A DNA stretch of 64,000 nt from Diacronema lutheri (GCA_019448385.1 JAGTXO010000017.1:124001-188000); one strand, 5' to 3'; positions 19,634-30,350 are shown, counted from the stretch's first letter. Made by a program: numbers and translations. Notes: a model not told the origin generated them from the sequence alone.

Positions 19634-19761
19634 GCGCAGCGCCGACGCAGACTCGTGAGTCTGGCGGCCCGCGTCGGCGTCGGCAGGACAGGTCTGGATC
19701 GCGCCGTATACAAATCTCGGAGCCGCGGCTGCACTGGCGCGAGGCGAGCCAGCTCGAGCGA

Positions 19762-19783
19762 GGGGGGGGGGGGGGGGGGGGGG
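19762..19783. repeat. Poly-G run
   Basis: Twenty-two G between the stop of the LRR gene (19841) and the start of the next minus-strand gene. Poly-C if part of a minus-strand 3' UTR. Confidence 0.85.
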
Positions 19784-19840
19784 CAGCTCGAGCCCCGCGC
19801 CCGCGGGCACGTGCCGCCCCGCGCGGCGTCCGGCCGCCGC

Positions 19841-21686
19841 TCAGAGCTTGAGGCCGGTCTCGCGGCCCGGTGTGGCCTTCCACACCTCGCTGAGCAGCTG
19901 CTTCGAGGAGTTGGACAGCTGGTTGTGCCTGGCCCCCCGCCAACGCGCGCGCGGTCGCGCGCGCGTGAGCGCGCGACCGCGTGCGTGGCCGAGGTGATGC
20001 GGTCGCGCCGCGCGTGCCGCGCAGCGCGGCGGCGCGGCGCACTGCAAGTCGAGCGCCTGCAGATGGCTGTTGCCTTTGAGCGCCTCGGCGAGGGCCAGCG
20101 CGCCCTTGTCGCCGATCGCGTTGTGCCGCAGGTCGAGCGTCGTGAGCGCCGCCGAGTTGTACACGAGGTGCGCAACCGCCTCCGACTCGTCCTCGCCCAG
20201 CCGGACGCCGCGCAGCGAGAGGTGGCGGATCGAACGGTTCGCGGCGAGCGCGGCGGCGAGGGCGCGCCGCTCGCTCGCCGCGGGCGCGTACGTGAGCGCG
20301 TACGAGTCGAGCGAGTGTGTGACGAGCGCGTGCACGGGCAGCGCGCCGCCCATGTCGGTCAGCGAGCCCACGTAGTCCCTGTACGACAAGCCGGTCACGC
20401 GCACGCCCCACACGATGCGCAGCGTTGTGACGAGCAGCGCGTATGAGGACACGGCGAGCTCAATGTGCGTGAGCGAGCGCAGCTGCATGTGCGACACCGA
20501 CCCCTTGCCCGTCCACGCCAGCCGGAAGGCAATCCACAGCCGCATGGCGACCATCGGCCCCGCCTCGACGAGCGCGACGGACACGAGGCGGCCGGCGGAG
20601 AAGCAGCCAATCAGATCGCGCCGCTCGAGCGCGTCGACGAGCGACTTAGACTCGCTCGCGGCGATCGCCGCGGCCTCGGCCGCCGACGTGCGCGCCGCGC
20701 GCTCCTTCCCCGACTCGACCGCCGCCTCGGCCGCCTTGCGGCCCGTCTCGAGCGCGCCGCCACCCTCGGCGTGCGCGCTCTGCGCGACGGTCGCGGCGGC
20801 GTACGCGGAGGCATAGGCGGCGGGGCAAACAATGCGCTTCAGCACCTCGTACGCGAGCACGAAGAACTGCGTGATCCCAAGCGCCGTGCTCAAGTTGAGC
20901 ACGTCGAGGATCGCGACGCCGACCGGCCCGTACGCCACGAACGAGCGCACCATGCCCAGCCCGCTCGTCGCGCCAGGCTTGGCGCCGCGCGCGTCGGCGG
21001 GGTCGGCGGTGTCGGCCGCGCCGGTGGGATCCACGTAGCCCGTCGGGTTATACCCACCAACCACCGGCTTGCCCGCCGCCGCCGTCCCCGCCGACACGTC
21101 GGGCTCGCGCGCGAGCCACGCGCCGAGGAACTTTCCGAGCCAGAACCACGATGTCTGCGGGAGGGGCGGCGCGGGAGGGGCGCCGCGCGCGCGCAAAGGC
21201 GTGCGAAATGGAGGCGAGCGGTGGTCGGCGCGATCGGCAGGTGGCGAGCGCAGCGCATGCGCGCGCATGCGTGCGCGCGCGCGCGCGCGTCGGCGCGCGC
21301 ACGAGGTAGGCGACGAAGATGATGAAGATGGCGGAGAGCGCCCACTTGGTCTCGAGGGACCAGATGAGGAGGAGGACGAGGCGGATGTCGAAGCCGACGA
21401 CCGTGTTCGTCACGAGCGCATCGTGAAGCCGCACGAGCAGCGCGGGGCGCAGCCCGCAGCGCACGACGAGCGCGAGCGGGCCGGGGATGCCGCGGTGCAG
21501 CGGCGGCGGCGGCCCAATGTTGGTCGACTGGCGGCGCATCATGCGCGCCATCATCGTGGTCGAGGCGCTGGGGTCGGCCTTGCTGCGCTTCCCGAAGCCA
21601 AATCTGCCCTTCGGCGCCTCGGGCGCATCAGACGCCGCGGCGTCCGACCCCATGAGCGGCGGCGGCTTGCTCGCGCACACGCCCAT
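19841..21686 (-). CDS. Membrane protein with N-myristoylation signal and C-terminal leucine-rich repeats, 3 exons
   Basis: Exons 21686-21303, 21154-20043 and 19928-19841 give 527 residues. The true ATG starts MGVCASKPP, a classic myristoyl (Gly2) plus palmitoyl (Cys4) signal; a longer reading would need a GTG start. Several hydrophobic helices follow in exon 1 (LVLLLIWSL, ALSAIFIIFVAYLV) and exon 2 (MVRSFVAYGPVGVAILDVLN, LGITQFFVLAYEVLKR, IELAVSSYALLVTTLRIVWG). The C-terminus has leucine-rich repeats of the 'IRHLSLRGVRL', 'LTTLDLRHNAIGDKGALALA' and 'LQALDLQHNQLS' kind, the last split by intron 2. No catalytic motif is seen. It may be a membrane scaffold or receptor-like protein; the function is unknown. 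Confidence 0.75.
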
Positions 21687-21766
21687 GGCGCCCACAACGT
21701 TCGGCGCCCGAAATTTGAGACGAATGTGGCGGTGACGTACGTAATAGAGTACTTCTTATTCAAGAG

Positions 21767-22779
21767 CAGGGTTCGAGATTTTCAGTGAAAATGTTTTTTG
21801 ACGTTTTCACCTGAAAATTTTAAAGTTTGAAACGTCGAAAAGTACGGAACTCCCTAGGGAAAAACACCGGACCCACATAGGAGAAGTGAAAATTTTCTCC
21901 ATGCGGGCAGCCATGCCGCGCAACGGGTCGCCCGTCTGGTCGGCGTGCCTGCGCGCCGTGGTCGACAAGCACAAGACGTCCCTCATCAGTATGGATGACT
22001 CTGGTCTTGAGGCGATCTTCTTGGTTCTCGGTGGCATGGCCTGCCTCAAGGCGGGCAAGACAGCTACGCGTGCGCGCGCACGCGCGACGCTCGCAAGCGC
22101 CCTCGACCGGAAAGGTATCAAGCGCGTGCCGACTGCGCAAGACAAGGCAGCGGTGTGCATGATGTGCGGCTTCGTCGTCGAACACTGCAACTCCACACGG
22201 TGGAAACAGCGCAATTGCTTGGTTTGCGCCGACGACCGCCCGCACCGCGACGAGTTTATCGCAACGATGCCGCTGCGGAGGAGGCCGCGCAGGAGGGGCC
22301 AGAGGGTGCGCTCCGCATGGTGCCGCTCTCGCGGCCCTCCTTCTTTGCTTGCACACCCCTGCCGCGACAGCCAGCTTAAAGTCGCTCGCGCCCTCGCAGT
22401 CCGTGCACCTGCTGCGGCCGCCGCCGCCGCCGCGCAAGGGGGGCATAGAACACGCCAACGGAGGTGGCGCAAGTCGCCGCGCAGATGCAGCTCTACGGCA
22501 CCACCGGCGGCAAAGAATGGGCCCTGCTCTCCTCACTGCCGCCAGGCATGGAGCTGGAGGGCTTCGCTCGTCAGGCGGCTGACGCGTACGCTGGCTCCGG
22601 CCGAGGCGGCCGCTTGGTCGTCGCCGGCATTCAGTGACAAACTGGGCCTGCCACTCCCGGACTGCCACTCCCGGACTGAAAATTTTCACGTGAAAATTTC
22701 TGCTTTTCTGGAGACATTAACTGAAATTTTCATGTGAAAATTTTCACTAGTGAAATTTAAAATTTTCACTCGTACCCTG
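21767..22779. mobile_element. hAT-type DNA transposon, 1,013 bp, with 8-bp target duplication
   Basis: The ends are CAGGGTTCGAG and CTCGTACCCTG, imperfect inverted repeats of the CAGGG type typical of hAT elements. An identical 8-bp direct repeat TTCAAGAG flanks it at 21759-21766 and 22780-22787. Both subterminal regions are AT-rich and hold many copies of the palindrome-like word GTGAAAATTTTCAC, probable transposase-binding sites. GC is far lower at the ends than around. The middle codes a fragment with a zinc-finger-like cluster, but no transposase catalytic core is seen, so the copy is non-autonomous. It lies upstream of the LRR gene and downstream of the kinesin gene. Confidence 0.85.
21901..22737 (+). 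CDS. Putative zinc-finger protein fragment inside the hAT element
   Basis: Open reading frame of 278 residues from MRAAMPRNG to the right end of the element. Residues around 84-111 hold CMMCG, EHCNSTRWKQRN and CLVC, a cysteine/histidine cluster resembling the 'CxxC..NxTRxxxHL..C' finger at the N-terminus of many hAT transposases. The second half is Arg/Ala-rich and may not be coding. The last codons run into the subterminal repeats (TENFHVKIS), suggesting the true protein ended earlier. No hAT dimerisation domain is seen. Confidence 0.4.
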   Translation: MRAAMPRNGSPVWSACLRAVVDKHKTSLISMDDSGLEAIFLVLGGMACLKAGKTATRARARATLASALDRKGIKRVPTAQDKAAVCMMCGFVVEHCNSTRWKQRNCLVCADDRPHRDEFIATMPLRRRPRRRGQRVRSAWCRSRGPPSLLAHPCRDSQLKVARALAVRAPAAAAAAAAQGGHRTRQRRWRKSPRRCSSTAPPAAKNGPCSPHCRQAWSWRASLVRRLTRTLAPAEAAAWSSPAFSDKLGLPLPDCHSRTENFHVKISAFLETLTEIFM

Positions 22780-22866
22780 TTCAAGAGCCGATGGCGGGCG
22801 ATCTCCGGATCGGGTGCCGACCGGCGAGACCGCGCCTCACGGGTGCCGACCGGTGACCGCGCCTCA

Positions 22867-23025
22867 GGCCCGTTCCCTGTAAACTTTTTGGCGTCAAGTT
22901 TACGAAATTTTGGGTTTCGGCATATGTGACGATACCGAAAATCCATGGCGGCGCAAAATCGAACAGGGGCCCGAAGAGCGTCACGATTTTTGTCTGCAGA
23001 AATTTTTGTCTGCAGGGAACGGGCC
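22867..23025. mobile_element. MITE, 159 bp, 13-bp inverted repeats, 3-bp target duplication
   Basis: The termini GGCCCGTTCCCTG (22867-22879) and CAGGGAACGGGCC (23013-23025) are perfect inverted repeats. TCA flanks both sides (22864-22866 and 23026-23028). The size, 3-bp duplication and GGC-type end fit a Tourist/PIF-Harbinger-like MITE. The interior is AT-rich with a short direct repeat TTTTTGTCTGCAG. The right-hand TCA is, on the minus strand, the TGA stop codon of the kinesin gene. Confidence 0.88.
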
Positions 23026-25780
23026 TCAGCGCCTGCCGGCGAGGTCGCGCATCGCGGCGGCGTGCCTCGCCTTGAGCGTGGCCGCCACCTCCATCTGCGC
23101 ACGCAGCGCATCGAAGAGCCGCGCGCCCAGCCGCTCGTCGCCGCCGCACAGCCGGTATGCGAACTGCACCTTTGGCATTCGCGTGAGCAGCTTCCCATCC
23201 ATCGCGGCGGGCAGCGCGGGCGCGAGGTGCGCGAACGCGCCGCCGTCCGCCTCGCCGAGCCACGTGCACACTTCGTCGCGGCTCCATTCCTTTGGGTGCG
23301 CAGGTGGCGGCGTCGGGAGGCCAAGACCTCCGCCCACGTCCCGGCGCACCTCGCGCACGAACGCGTCGACCGACGCCATCGCCGAGACGGTCTGCAGCGT
23401 GTGCAGGCTGTGCTCCGTATCGGACGCGCCGGGTGAGAGCGTGCCCAGCACCGCGACCGTCGCGCGCGCGTTGGTGAACGCGTCGGACAAGACACGCGTG
23501 AGGAGGGCCTGGCGGAACGGGATGTGCGCGCCGCCGCCGCCGCCGCCGCTGCCGCCGCCCGCCGTGCCGCCGGCCGCCGCGCCGCGGCCGCGCGCCGGCG
23601 CGGGGCGCCCGTAATCGCGCAGCGCGCCGCCACCGCCGCCCGCGGACGCGCGACGGCGGCCGGCAGACGCGGCGCGCGGGCGGGGCGGCTTTGCGTGTGC
23701 GCCGCCCGCCCGCCCGCCGTCCCCGTGCGCGCCGCCGCCACCTCCGCCCTCTCGCTGCGCGTGCGCGTTCGTCATCGCGCGGAAGCACTCCTTGAGCGCG
23801 TGCAATGACGAGTTGATCTCCGCGCCCTCGCGCCTGCGCTCCGCCGTGTGGTACGCCGAGTCCTCGCGCCGCTCCGTCCCAGCGCAATCGACGACGAGAA
23901 GTTGCCCATCGTGCGCGCGCGGCAGCAACCGCGCGTACCGCGACGGGCCGACGCCGCTCAGCGTCGTCGAGCGGCGCGCGCCCACCGCGCGGTTGCGCGT
24001 GCCGGTGCCGCCGACGCCGCCGCCGGGCGCGGGCGAGGGCGCGCGGCCCGGCTTGCGCGGCGACGGCGACCGGCTGCGCCCGACGGACGAGGCACGCGCG
24101 CGGCGCGCCGGCGACGCGGCGCGCGCGGCCGGCCGCGCTGCGCCTTCGCCTTCGCCGCTGCTGCCGCCGTCCACCGTGACGGCGTTCGCGGCCGCGCGCG
24201 CGCCCACATCACCGCCACCGTCGCCGCCGCTGTTGCGGCCGCCGTCGCCGCCACCGTCGCCGCCGCCGTCCGCGCCAATCTCGGGTCCGATGACAATGCG
24301 CAGGACGGCGTGCGAGCGCGAGGACGTGGCATTCGCGGCGGTCTGCTCGGTCGTGCGCTTCGCCTTGCCACGCTGCCGCACGCAAAGGGGGGGGGGGGGG
24401 GGGGGAGGGGGGGCCGACGGTTTAAGCGCATGGGCACGGGCTGTCGTGTGCGCGCGCGCGCACGCGCGCGGCATGCCACCGGCAGGGCGCGCGCGCGCGC
24501 GCACGCGCCGCAATTCCGCAGCGCAGCGCGCACGTGCACGATGGCGAGCAGCTCGTCCGCAGAGTGAGCACGCACGTGCGTCGCTCCCACGATGGCCGTC
24601 CGACCAGCATGGTCGTCAAGCAGCGTGCACTCTGCTTTTGACGGGCCGCTGAGCAGGTCGAGCACTTTGCCGCCGCCGAGCTCGAGGTAGCTCACGTACA
24701 CGCACGCACTGCTGCCCAGCTTGTCGAGCTCCTGAAGCCATAGCAGTAATGAAACAGAAAGGCCAGTGCGGGCAGCACGCACAGCGGCGAGCGGAAGCGG
24801 CGGGCGGTCGGGCGCGGGCCGCGCGCGATGAGTCGGCGGGTGGCGGCGAAGGGCGGTGCGAGCGCGTGGACGGCGGACGTCCGACGAGCGACAGTCCGGC
24901 TCCAGTCCGGCTCCAGTCCTGCTCCTGCTCCCGCTCCAATCCTGCTCCAGTCCTGCTCCTGCTCCCGCTCCGCTCCTGCCTCCGCCCAGCCCTGCCCTGC
25001 GCTGCGCTGCGCTGCGGCGCGCGCGCTCACATTGAAAAGCTGCGCAGAGGCCATCCGCTCGAGGGCGTCGCACGTGTGCGTCTTGCCCGAGCCGGTCTGG
25101 CCGAAGGAGAAGAGCGCGCCCACGCCGCCGGCGGCAGCCGAGCTGACGAGCGGCGCCATCGCGTGCGCGTGCACCGCCTCGTCAGTCGAGCTTTCGCCGA
25201 AGACGGCCGCGGCCGTGTGCGAGACGTGCCGCACGAACATGGTGCGCAGGTCCGCCTCGTGTAGGCAGAGGTGCACCGTCAGCGCGCGCGGCGGCGTGTC
25301 GGCAGGCACGCCGCCAGCGCGCGGCGCGCGTGCAACGCTGACCACATCGAACTCGCCGCGCTCGCGCTCGTTGTCGAAGAGCGGGCGCTTGCGGATGTAC
25401 GCGCGCACCGTCGCGCGGCCGGTGGGCGCGGCCCTGCCCGCGCCGCCGCCGTCATAGTCGTCGGCGGCGGCAGCGACCGCCTCGTTCGCCGGGCTTGCGA
25501 GCCACTGCGCGATCGCGGCGGCGAACACGGAAGCGCCTTCGCGGCGGAGCGTGCGCTTGTCGAACATCTGCCGCGTGCCCGCGCCGTGCGCATCCTCCGC
25601 CGCCGCGGCGGCGGCGGCCAGCCCGCCGTGCGCGGCGGCGGGCGAGCGCGGTTTGGCGCGCCCGGTGCTCAGCCGGGGCGCGAGCGGCGGCCTGCCCGCG
25701 TTTGCGCCCGTCGGCTCGCTCAAGGTGACACCCGCCTCGGCCGCCTCGGCCTCGGACGGCCCGAGCAGCGGTTGCGTCAT
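23026..25780 (-). CDS. Kinesin-13-like motor with C-terminal SAM domain, 3 exons
   Basis: Exons 25780-25031, 24731-24534 and 24372-23026 give 764 residues. The motor domain is flanked by disordered sequence. Seen are VRAYIRKRPLFDNERERGEF (kinesin-13 style), P-loop GQTGSGKT (227-234), switch I NATSSRSH (330-337), switch II DCAGTER, then EGAEINSSLHALKECFRAM, HIPFRQALLTRVLSDAF and ATVAVLGTLSPGASDTEHS. The kinesin-13 assignment rests on KRP, EGAEIN and ALKEC features; this class depolymerises microtubules rather than walking. A Ser/Gly/Pro-rich insert sits between switch I and II. The last ~75 residues (WSRDEVCTWLGEADGG to LFDALRAQMEVA) look like a SAM domain, possibly for oligomerisation. Start MTQPLLGPSE is the first ATG. 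The MITE begins immediately after its stop codon. Confidence 0.87.
24387..24413. repeat. Poly-G run next to the exon 3 acceptor
   Basis: G-run in kinesin intron 2; in the transcript it is poly-C ending about 14 bases before the GGCAG acceptor, in the position of a pyrimidine tract. Confidence 0.85.
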
Positions 25781-25993
25781 TCCTTGCGGCGGCAGGAAGT
25801 ACAACGAAATGGACTGACTATGGAGGCCCGGGTCTGTTCAGTGTCGACGCACGAGTGAGGAAGCACTCGTCAACACACCTCAGCCGAGGCTCGTCTACAG
25901 GTAATCGCGGGCATTAAGAAACCGTACCATTAAGAAACTGGGGCCGAATTTTTCCACCCCGGGCTGCTCTGGCTGGGCGACGTCGTGCGCGCC
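25781..25993. other. Intergenic region upstream of kinesin
   Basis: AT-richer than its surroundings. It contains a direct repeat ATTAAGAAAC about 16 bp apart near 25,914 and 25,930. Likely promoter of the kinesin gene and/or 3' UTR of the next minus-strand gene. Confidence 0.35.
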
Positions 25994-26311
25994 TCAGAAC
26001 GCCGCGCTCGCCACGCGCACGTAGCCCTCGTCCGGGTCCGGCTCGGGCGCCGCGTCGCGCACCGAGCGCGACGCGGCCTCGACGCCCGGCGTTTCGGCAC
26101 GCGAGGCGACGGATGCCTCGTCCGGCCGGCCCCACGGCAGCTGCAGCTCGAGCTGGCGCTGGATGATGCGCGGCGTCGCCACGCGCCCGTGCTGCACCTC
26201 GCGACGTCGCGCGCGCACGTAGAGCACGATCGCCACCGAGCCGCTGAGGCCCATCATCGCGCCGAGCAGCACCGACACTGTGGTCTCCTTGTCTGCTTGG
26301 GCGCGAACGGA
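25994..26311 (-). CDS. Single-helix membrane protein, last exon (5' end unresolved)
   Basis: The minus-strand frame gives ADKETTVSVLLGAMMGLSGS VAIVLYV-type sequence: one membrane helix followed by RARRRE and a ~70-residue cytoplasmic-like tail ending DEGYVRVASAAF. The frame stays open further upstream, but there it overlaps the opposite-strand helicase start and looks non-coding. A possible acceptor (CCCAAG before CAGACAAG) is at about 26,311. No family is recognised. The upstream exon may have been displaced or may not exist. Confidence 0.4.
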   Translation of the reverse strand, partial: SVRAQADKETTVSVLLGAMMGLSGSVAIVLYVRARRREVQHGRVATPRIIQRQLELQLPWGRPDEASVASRAETPGVEAASRSVRDAAPEPDPDEGYVRVASAAF

Positions 26312-26468
26312 AAACGCGCGAAGGGTGGCGACGAAGATCGTTGGGTTGGGTTGGGCCACCGGCTCCCGAGGGTTGCTTGTGGCGCTCGACTGACCGTTGG
26401 CCCAGCTTTTTTTTTTCTCGAACCTACTGTGGAGCCGCCTGCAGCGTGATCTCCCGCGCAAAACGACC

Positions 26469-28850
26469 ATGGCCGCCATCGACCTGCGCGCCGTCGACGC
26501 GGCGCTCGTCAACTGCAAGATCGTGAGCACGCGGCCGGTCAAGCCGAACGAGAAGGCGCGCACGGTCGTCAAGCTGAGCTACGGGCCGTCGCGCCGCGCG
26601 CTCGCCTTCGTCGCGCCGCCCTGCGTCGTCGACTGGCCCGAGCTCACGGGCGACGGCAACTTTGGCACCATGTACGGGCCGACGGACGTCGACAAGGCGG
26701 CGTACACGGTCGGCGTGACCGACAAGGAGCTGCCGATCGCCGGCGCGCCGCTCGCGCAGATGGACGCCTACTTTGGCGCCCTGCGCGCCATCGACGATCA
26801 GCGCGTCGAGACGGTGCACGCGCGCCAGAAGGAGCTGCTCGACACGCGCGGCCTCTCGAAGGAGGAGGTGCGCGGCAAGCTCTCGCCCACCGTCAAGCCC
26901 AAATATCAAGGACGGCACGCTCGCGTACACGCGGCTGAACATGTCGACGCGCACGTTCACGTGGGCGGGCTCCGAGCGCGTCGTGCCGCTCGTCGACGCG
27001 CGGCGCAAACCGGTCAACGAGATCCGGCACGAGGACGTCTGCGCCATCGCCACGCAGCTCGACTGCGTCTACACGGGGCTCACGGGCTCGATGTTTGGCA
27101 CCAAGTGGAACGTGTGCGGGGTCATGCTCCTGAAGCGCGCCGAGCAGCGGCCGCAGCCCGGCTCGGACGCCTTCGCCTCGTGCAGCGTGCCCGCCTGGGC
27201 CGACACGTTCGACTCCACGGGGCTGTACGTGCCCGACGAGCGCGAGCGCGCGGCGGCACTCGCGGCGGTGGCCGGTCTGCGCACGGCGCGCGCGCCGGCC
27301 GGGCCGGGCGGGCGCGAGCTCGCGCGCGCGCAGGGCTACGATCGCGCCGAGCGGGCTGCGAGCGCGGCGGCGGCGCGCGCGGCGATGGCCGAGGGCGGCC
27401 AGCAGCGCGCGCTCCACGGCGCGGTCGTCGACTCGGCGCTGCGCGGCGTGGGCGACCGGCTGCATCTTTGCGACGCGCCGGGTGGCACGGGCAAGACGTT
27501 CGTCGAGCGCGCCATCGTCGCCGCCGTGCGCGCGGATGGGCACGCGGTCGTCGTGGGAGCGTCCTCGGGCGTCGCCGCCACGCTGCTGCCCGACGGCCGC
27601 ACCTTCCACTCGACCTTCAAGGTGCCCGGCGGTGCCGACTCAGACGGGCAAGCCGTTCAATGGCGTGCCGCGCTCCGAGCGCGGGCGCTCCCTGGCCGCC
27701 GCGGCGGCTGGTCGTGGGGGACGAGGCGCCGATGCAGACGCGGTGCCACCTCGACTCGCCTGATCGGTGTTGGCGCGACGTGACGGGCGTCGACGAGCGC
27801 TTCGGCGGCGAGACGTTGCTGCTCGCCGGCGACTTTCGCCAGTGCTTGCCGGTGGCGCGGCGCGGCTCGCGCGCGCGGATCGTGCGCTCCTGCTTCAAGT
27901 ACTCGGCGCTGTGGCAGCACGATCGGCAGCACGCCTTGGTCGAGAACTTTCGCGCCTCGAGCGCGGCGCGCGACACGGGCGACGCGCTCGGCGCGGGCGA
28001 GTGGGCGAAGCTGCTGCGCAGCCCCGGCGACGGCGCCTTTCCCGCGGCGGTGCCGGCTGCCGGGGCCATGCCCGGCGCATTCCCGCTCGATGCCGTGCAG
28101 CTGCCCGAGGCCGTCGGCGGCGTCCCCATCCGCGAGGGCTCGGCCTACCCGACAAAGCTCGTGACGACTTTGTCCACGGCTCGGCGTGTTGGACCGACGA
28201 CGGCTCGCTGTGCGACCGCGCGGTGCTCTGCGCCAAGCACACGGACGTGGCGCGGATCAACGAGCTGGTGATCGGCCGCTTCCCGGGCGCGGCGGCGAGG
28301 TGCGAGTCGGCGGACGAGCTGCGCGACGACGTGGCGGGCGGGCAGATTGCGCTGGCGTCGGTCGAATTCCTCGACTCGCTCGAGCACGCGCAGATGCCGC
28401 ACCGCGTCCTCGACCTGAAGCCCGGGATGGTGGTGATGCTGCTGCGCAACCTCTCGCCCGGCGAGGGGCTGTGCAGCGGCACGCGGCTGATCGTGCGCCG
28501 CGTGCGCGCCGGCGGCCGGCTGCTCGAGTGCGCACGCCCCGGCGCGGCCGCCGGGCGCGACAGCACCGTGCTCATCGCGCGTGTCGACCACCACTCGCCC
28601 GACGAGGGCGCACGTTCGCGTTTGCATGGATGCGCCGCCAGTTCCCCGGTGCGGCCGGCGTAATGAGGCGCAGGTGCAAGCGCTCGGGTGCGCGGGCGTG
28701 TGGCTCGCCGAGCCGCGCTTCACGCACGGCCAGCTCTACGTGGCCGCTTCGCGCGTCGGGCACACGTCGCGCGTCCGCTTTGCGCTCGGCCCGGACCTCG
28801 TGACGCGCAGCGTCGTCTTCAAAGAGGTGCTCCGCGCGGTCAGCGGTGGC
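26469..28850 (+). mobile_element. Pif1-type helicase gene of Helitron/large-DNA-virus kind, damaged
   Basis: Superfamily 1B DNA helicase. It starts MAAIDLRAVDAALVN with a ~200-residue N-terminal domain that resembles single-stranded-DNA-binding proteins of large algal viruses (weak, by eye). The helicase motifs follow in order: APGGTGKTF (Walker A), ASSGVAATLL, DEAPM (Walker B, the form usual in Helitron helicases), LLLAGDFRQCLPV, LVENFRA, LKPGMVVMLLRNLSPGEGLC, and FTHGQLYVAASRVGHTSRVRF. It ends in a Gly/Arg/Ala-rich tail. The reading passes through several frames with no clear introns, about four breaks, so it is treated as a fossil copy. No HUH Rep domain is visible, so a standard Helitron is not shown. 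GC matches the neighbours, so it is not very young or has adapted. Confidence 0.75.
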
Positions 28851-30350
28851 GAGGCGGCGGCGGCGGCGCTCGCCGCGGCCGCCGTCGCCGCCGCGCGCGA
28901 ATGCGCGGCGGCGGCGCGCGGTGGCGGCGGGCGCGGCGGGCGCGGCGCGGCGCCGGCGGCGGGCGGCGCGCTGGCGGCGGGCGCGCCGCCGGCGCGCGGT
29001 GCTGGCCAGCACCCGCCGGCGCGACGCCCGCCGCGCCGCTCGCGGCCGACGCGCAGCCGGCGGGTGCTCGCCAGCACCGCGCGCCGCGCGACCGGCCCGC
29101 GTACTTGCGCGCCCTTCGAGGGCGCGCAGGGCGGCGCCAATGCGGCCGGCGCGCAGGGGCCTCAGGCTGGCGCGCTGCCCGCCGCCGCGTGGGTCGCCGC
29201 TGCGCGCGTGCCGTCGGCGCTGCCGCCGCCCGGCGTCGCGCTCGCGCCGCAGCCGCCGCCGCCGCCGTCGCCGCCGCCAGCCGCCTGCCGGCAAGCTGGG
29301 CAAGTGCGCAGCGGCGGCGACGGCGGTGCGCGACCCGGCGAGCAAGCGGCGCGCCGCCGAGCCGGGGGCGGGCTCCGTGGGCGACGAGGCTCGCCCGCCA
29401 CTCGCGCGCCAAGTGCGCCAAGTGCGCACAACGCGCCCCCCCCCCCCCCCCCCCGATGAATTGAATGCTCATACCATGGCGTCGCGCCACGATGACGCCC
29501 GTGGCCCCGGCGGCCAGCCTCGCGCCGCTACGCCGTGTCGTCGCGGCCGGCGCACACAGCGAACTGTGTGTCCGCGGCACATGCCCGGCTGCTCGCGCGC
29601 TGCAAGCTTGCCGAACTGCTCGCGCTGGAATGGCGCGCTGCGGGCGTGCCCGCGCACCGCGCGTGTGCCATGCGCGTTCCGGGAGCGCCGCGCCGCGCGC
29701 CGAAGCGGCGCGCGGCGCACGTGCGGCCTCGGGCCGAAGAGGGGCCGGCGCGACCGAGGCGGGCGCAGACGCTCGGCGTGCCGGTCGATGCGTCGTCCAA
29801 ATCCGCGTCGGGCGGGTGCGCGCCTGGGCCGGCGCTGCGTGCAGTCGGCGGGGCCCAGCCACGCGCTCGGGCGTAACGTTCGCGCCTGTTCGGCCGAGGC
29901 GCACTCGCCGTCCCCTCGCGCCGGCAACGTGCGTGCGGGCCAGCACGCAGGCAGCGTACGATGCCACGGCAGCGGCGAGCGCGTCCCCGCCGGTGTGCCG
30001 CTCGGCGCCCCGTCACGCGCAACGTGCGCGCCGCCCGCTGCATGCGCACGCATACGCGCGCTGGCAGCGTGCGCACAATTGCCCGGGCAAGATCGTCCCG
30101 CGCTCGCGCCGCCGACGCATCATTCCATGTGTCCGTTTCGGCATCTGCCACCATCCACCAGCCCTCGAAAGCCGGCTTGCGCGTGGGCGCCCGTCCGGTG
30201 CGAGAAGCGGCTCGCGTCCTCGCGCGGGGCGCCTCCGCGCCAGGCGCCCGGCGCGCGCTCGTCTTGCCGCGCCACCACGCTGATCTGCGCCCAACCCTCG
30301 CTCGCCAATTCCCCCGTCGTCCCTGCTGCGCAGCCCGCAACAGCGCGCGC
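28851..30350. other. Low-complexity region after the helicase
   Basis: The first ~600 bp continues a Gly/Ala/Arg-rich frame. Poly-C lies at 29436-29454. From there to 30350 no frame shows a recognisable domain, and the long open frames on both strands are Arg/Ala-rich shadows of GC-rich DNA. I see no RNA gene. Confidence 0.4.

Noticed and set aside
21686-21695. Start of the LRR protein three codons further upstream
   Set aside because: That codon is GTG; in a eukaryotic gene the ATG at 21686, which gives the lipid-anchor signal, is preferred.
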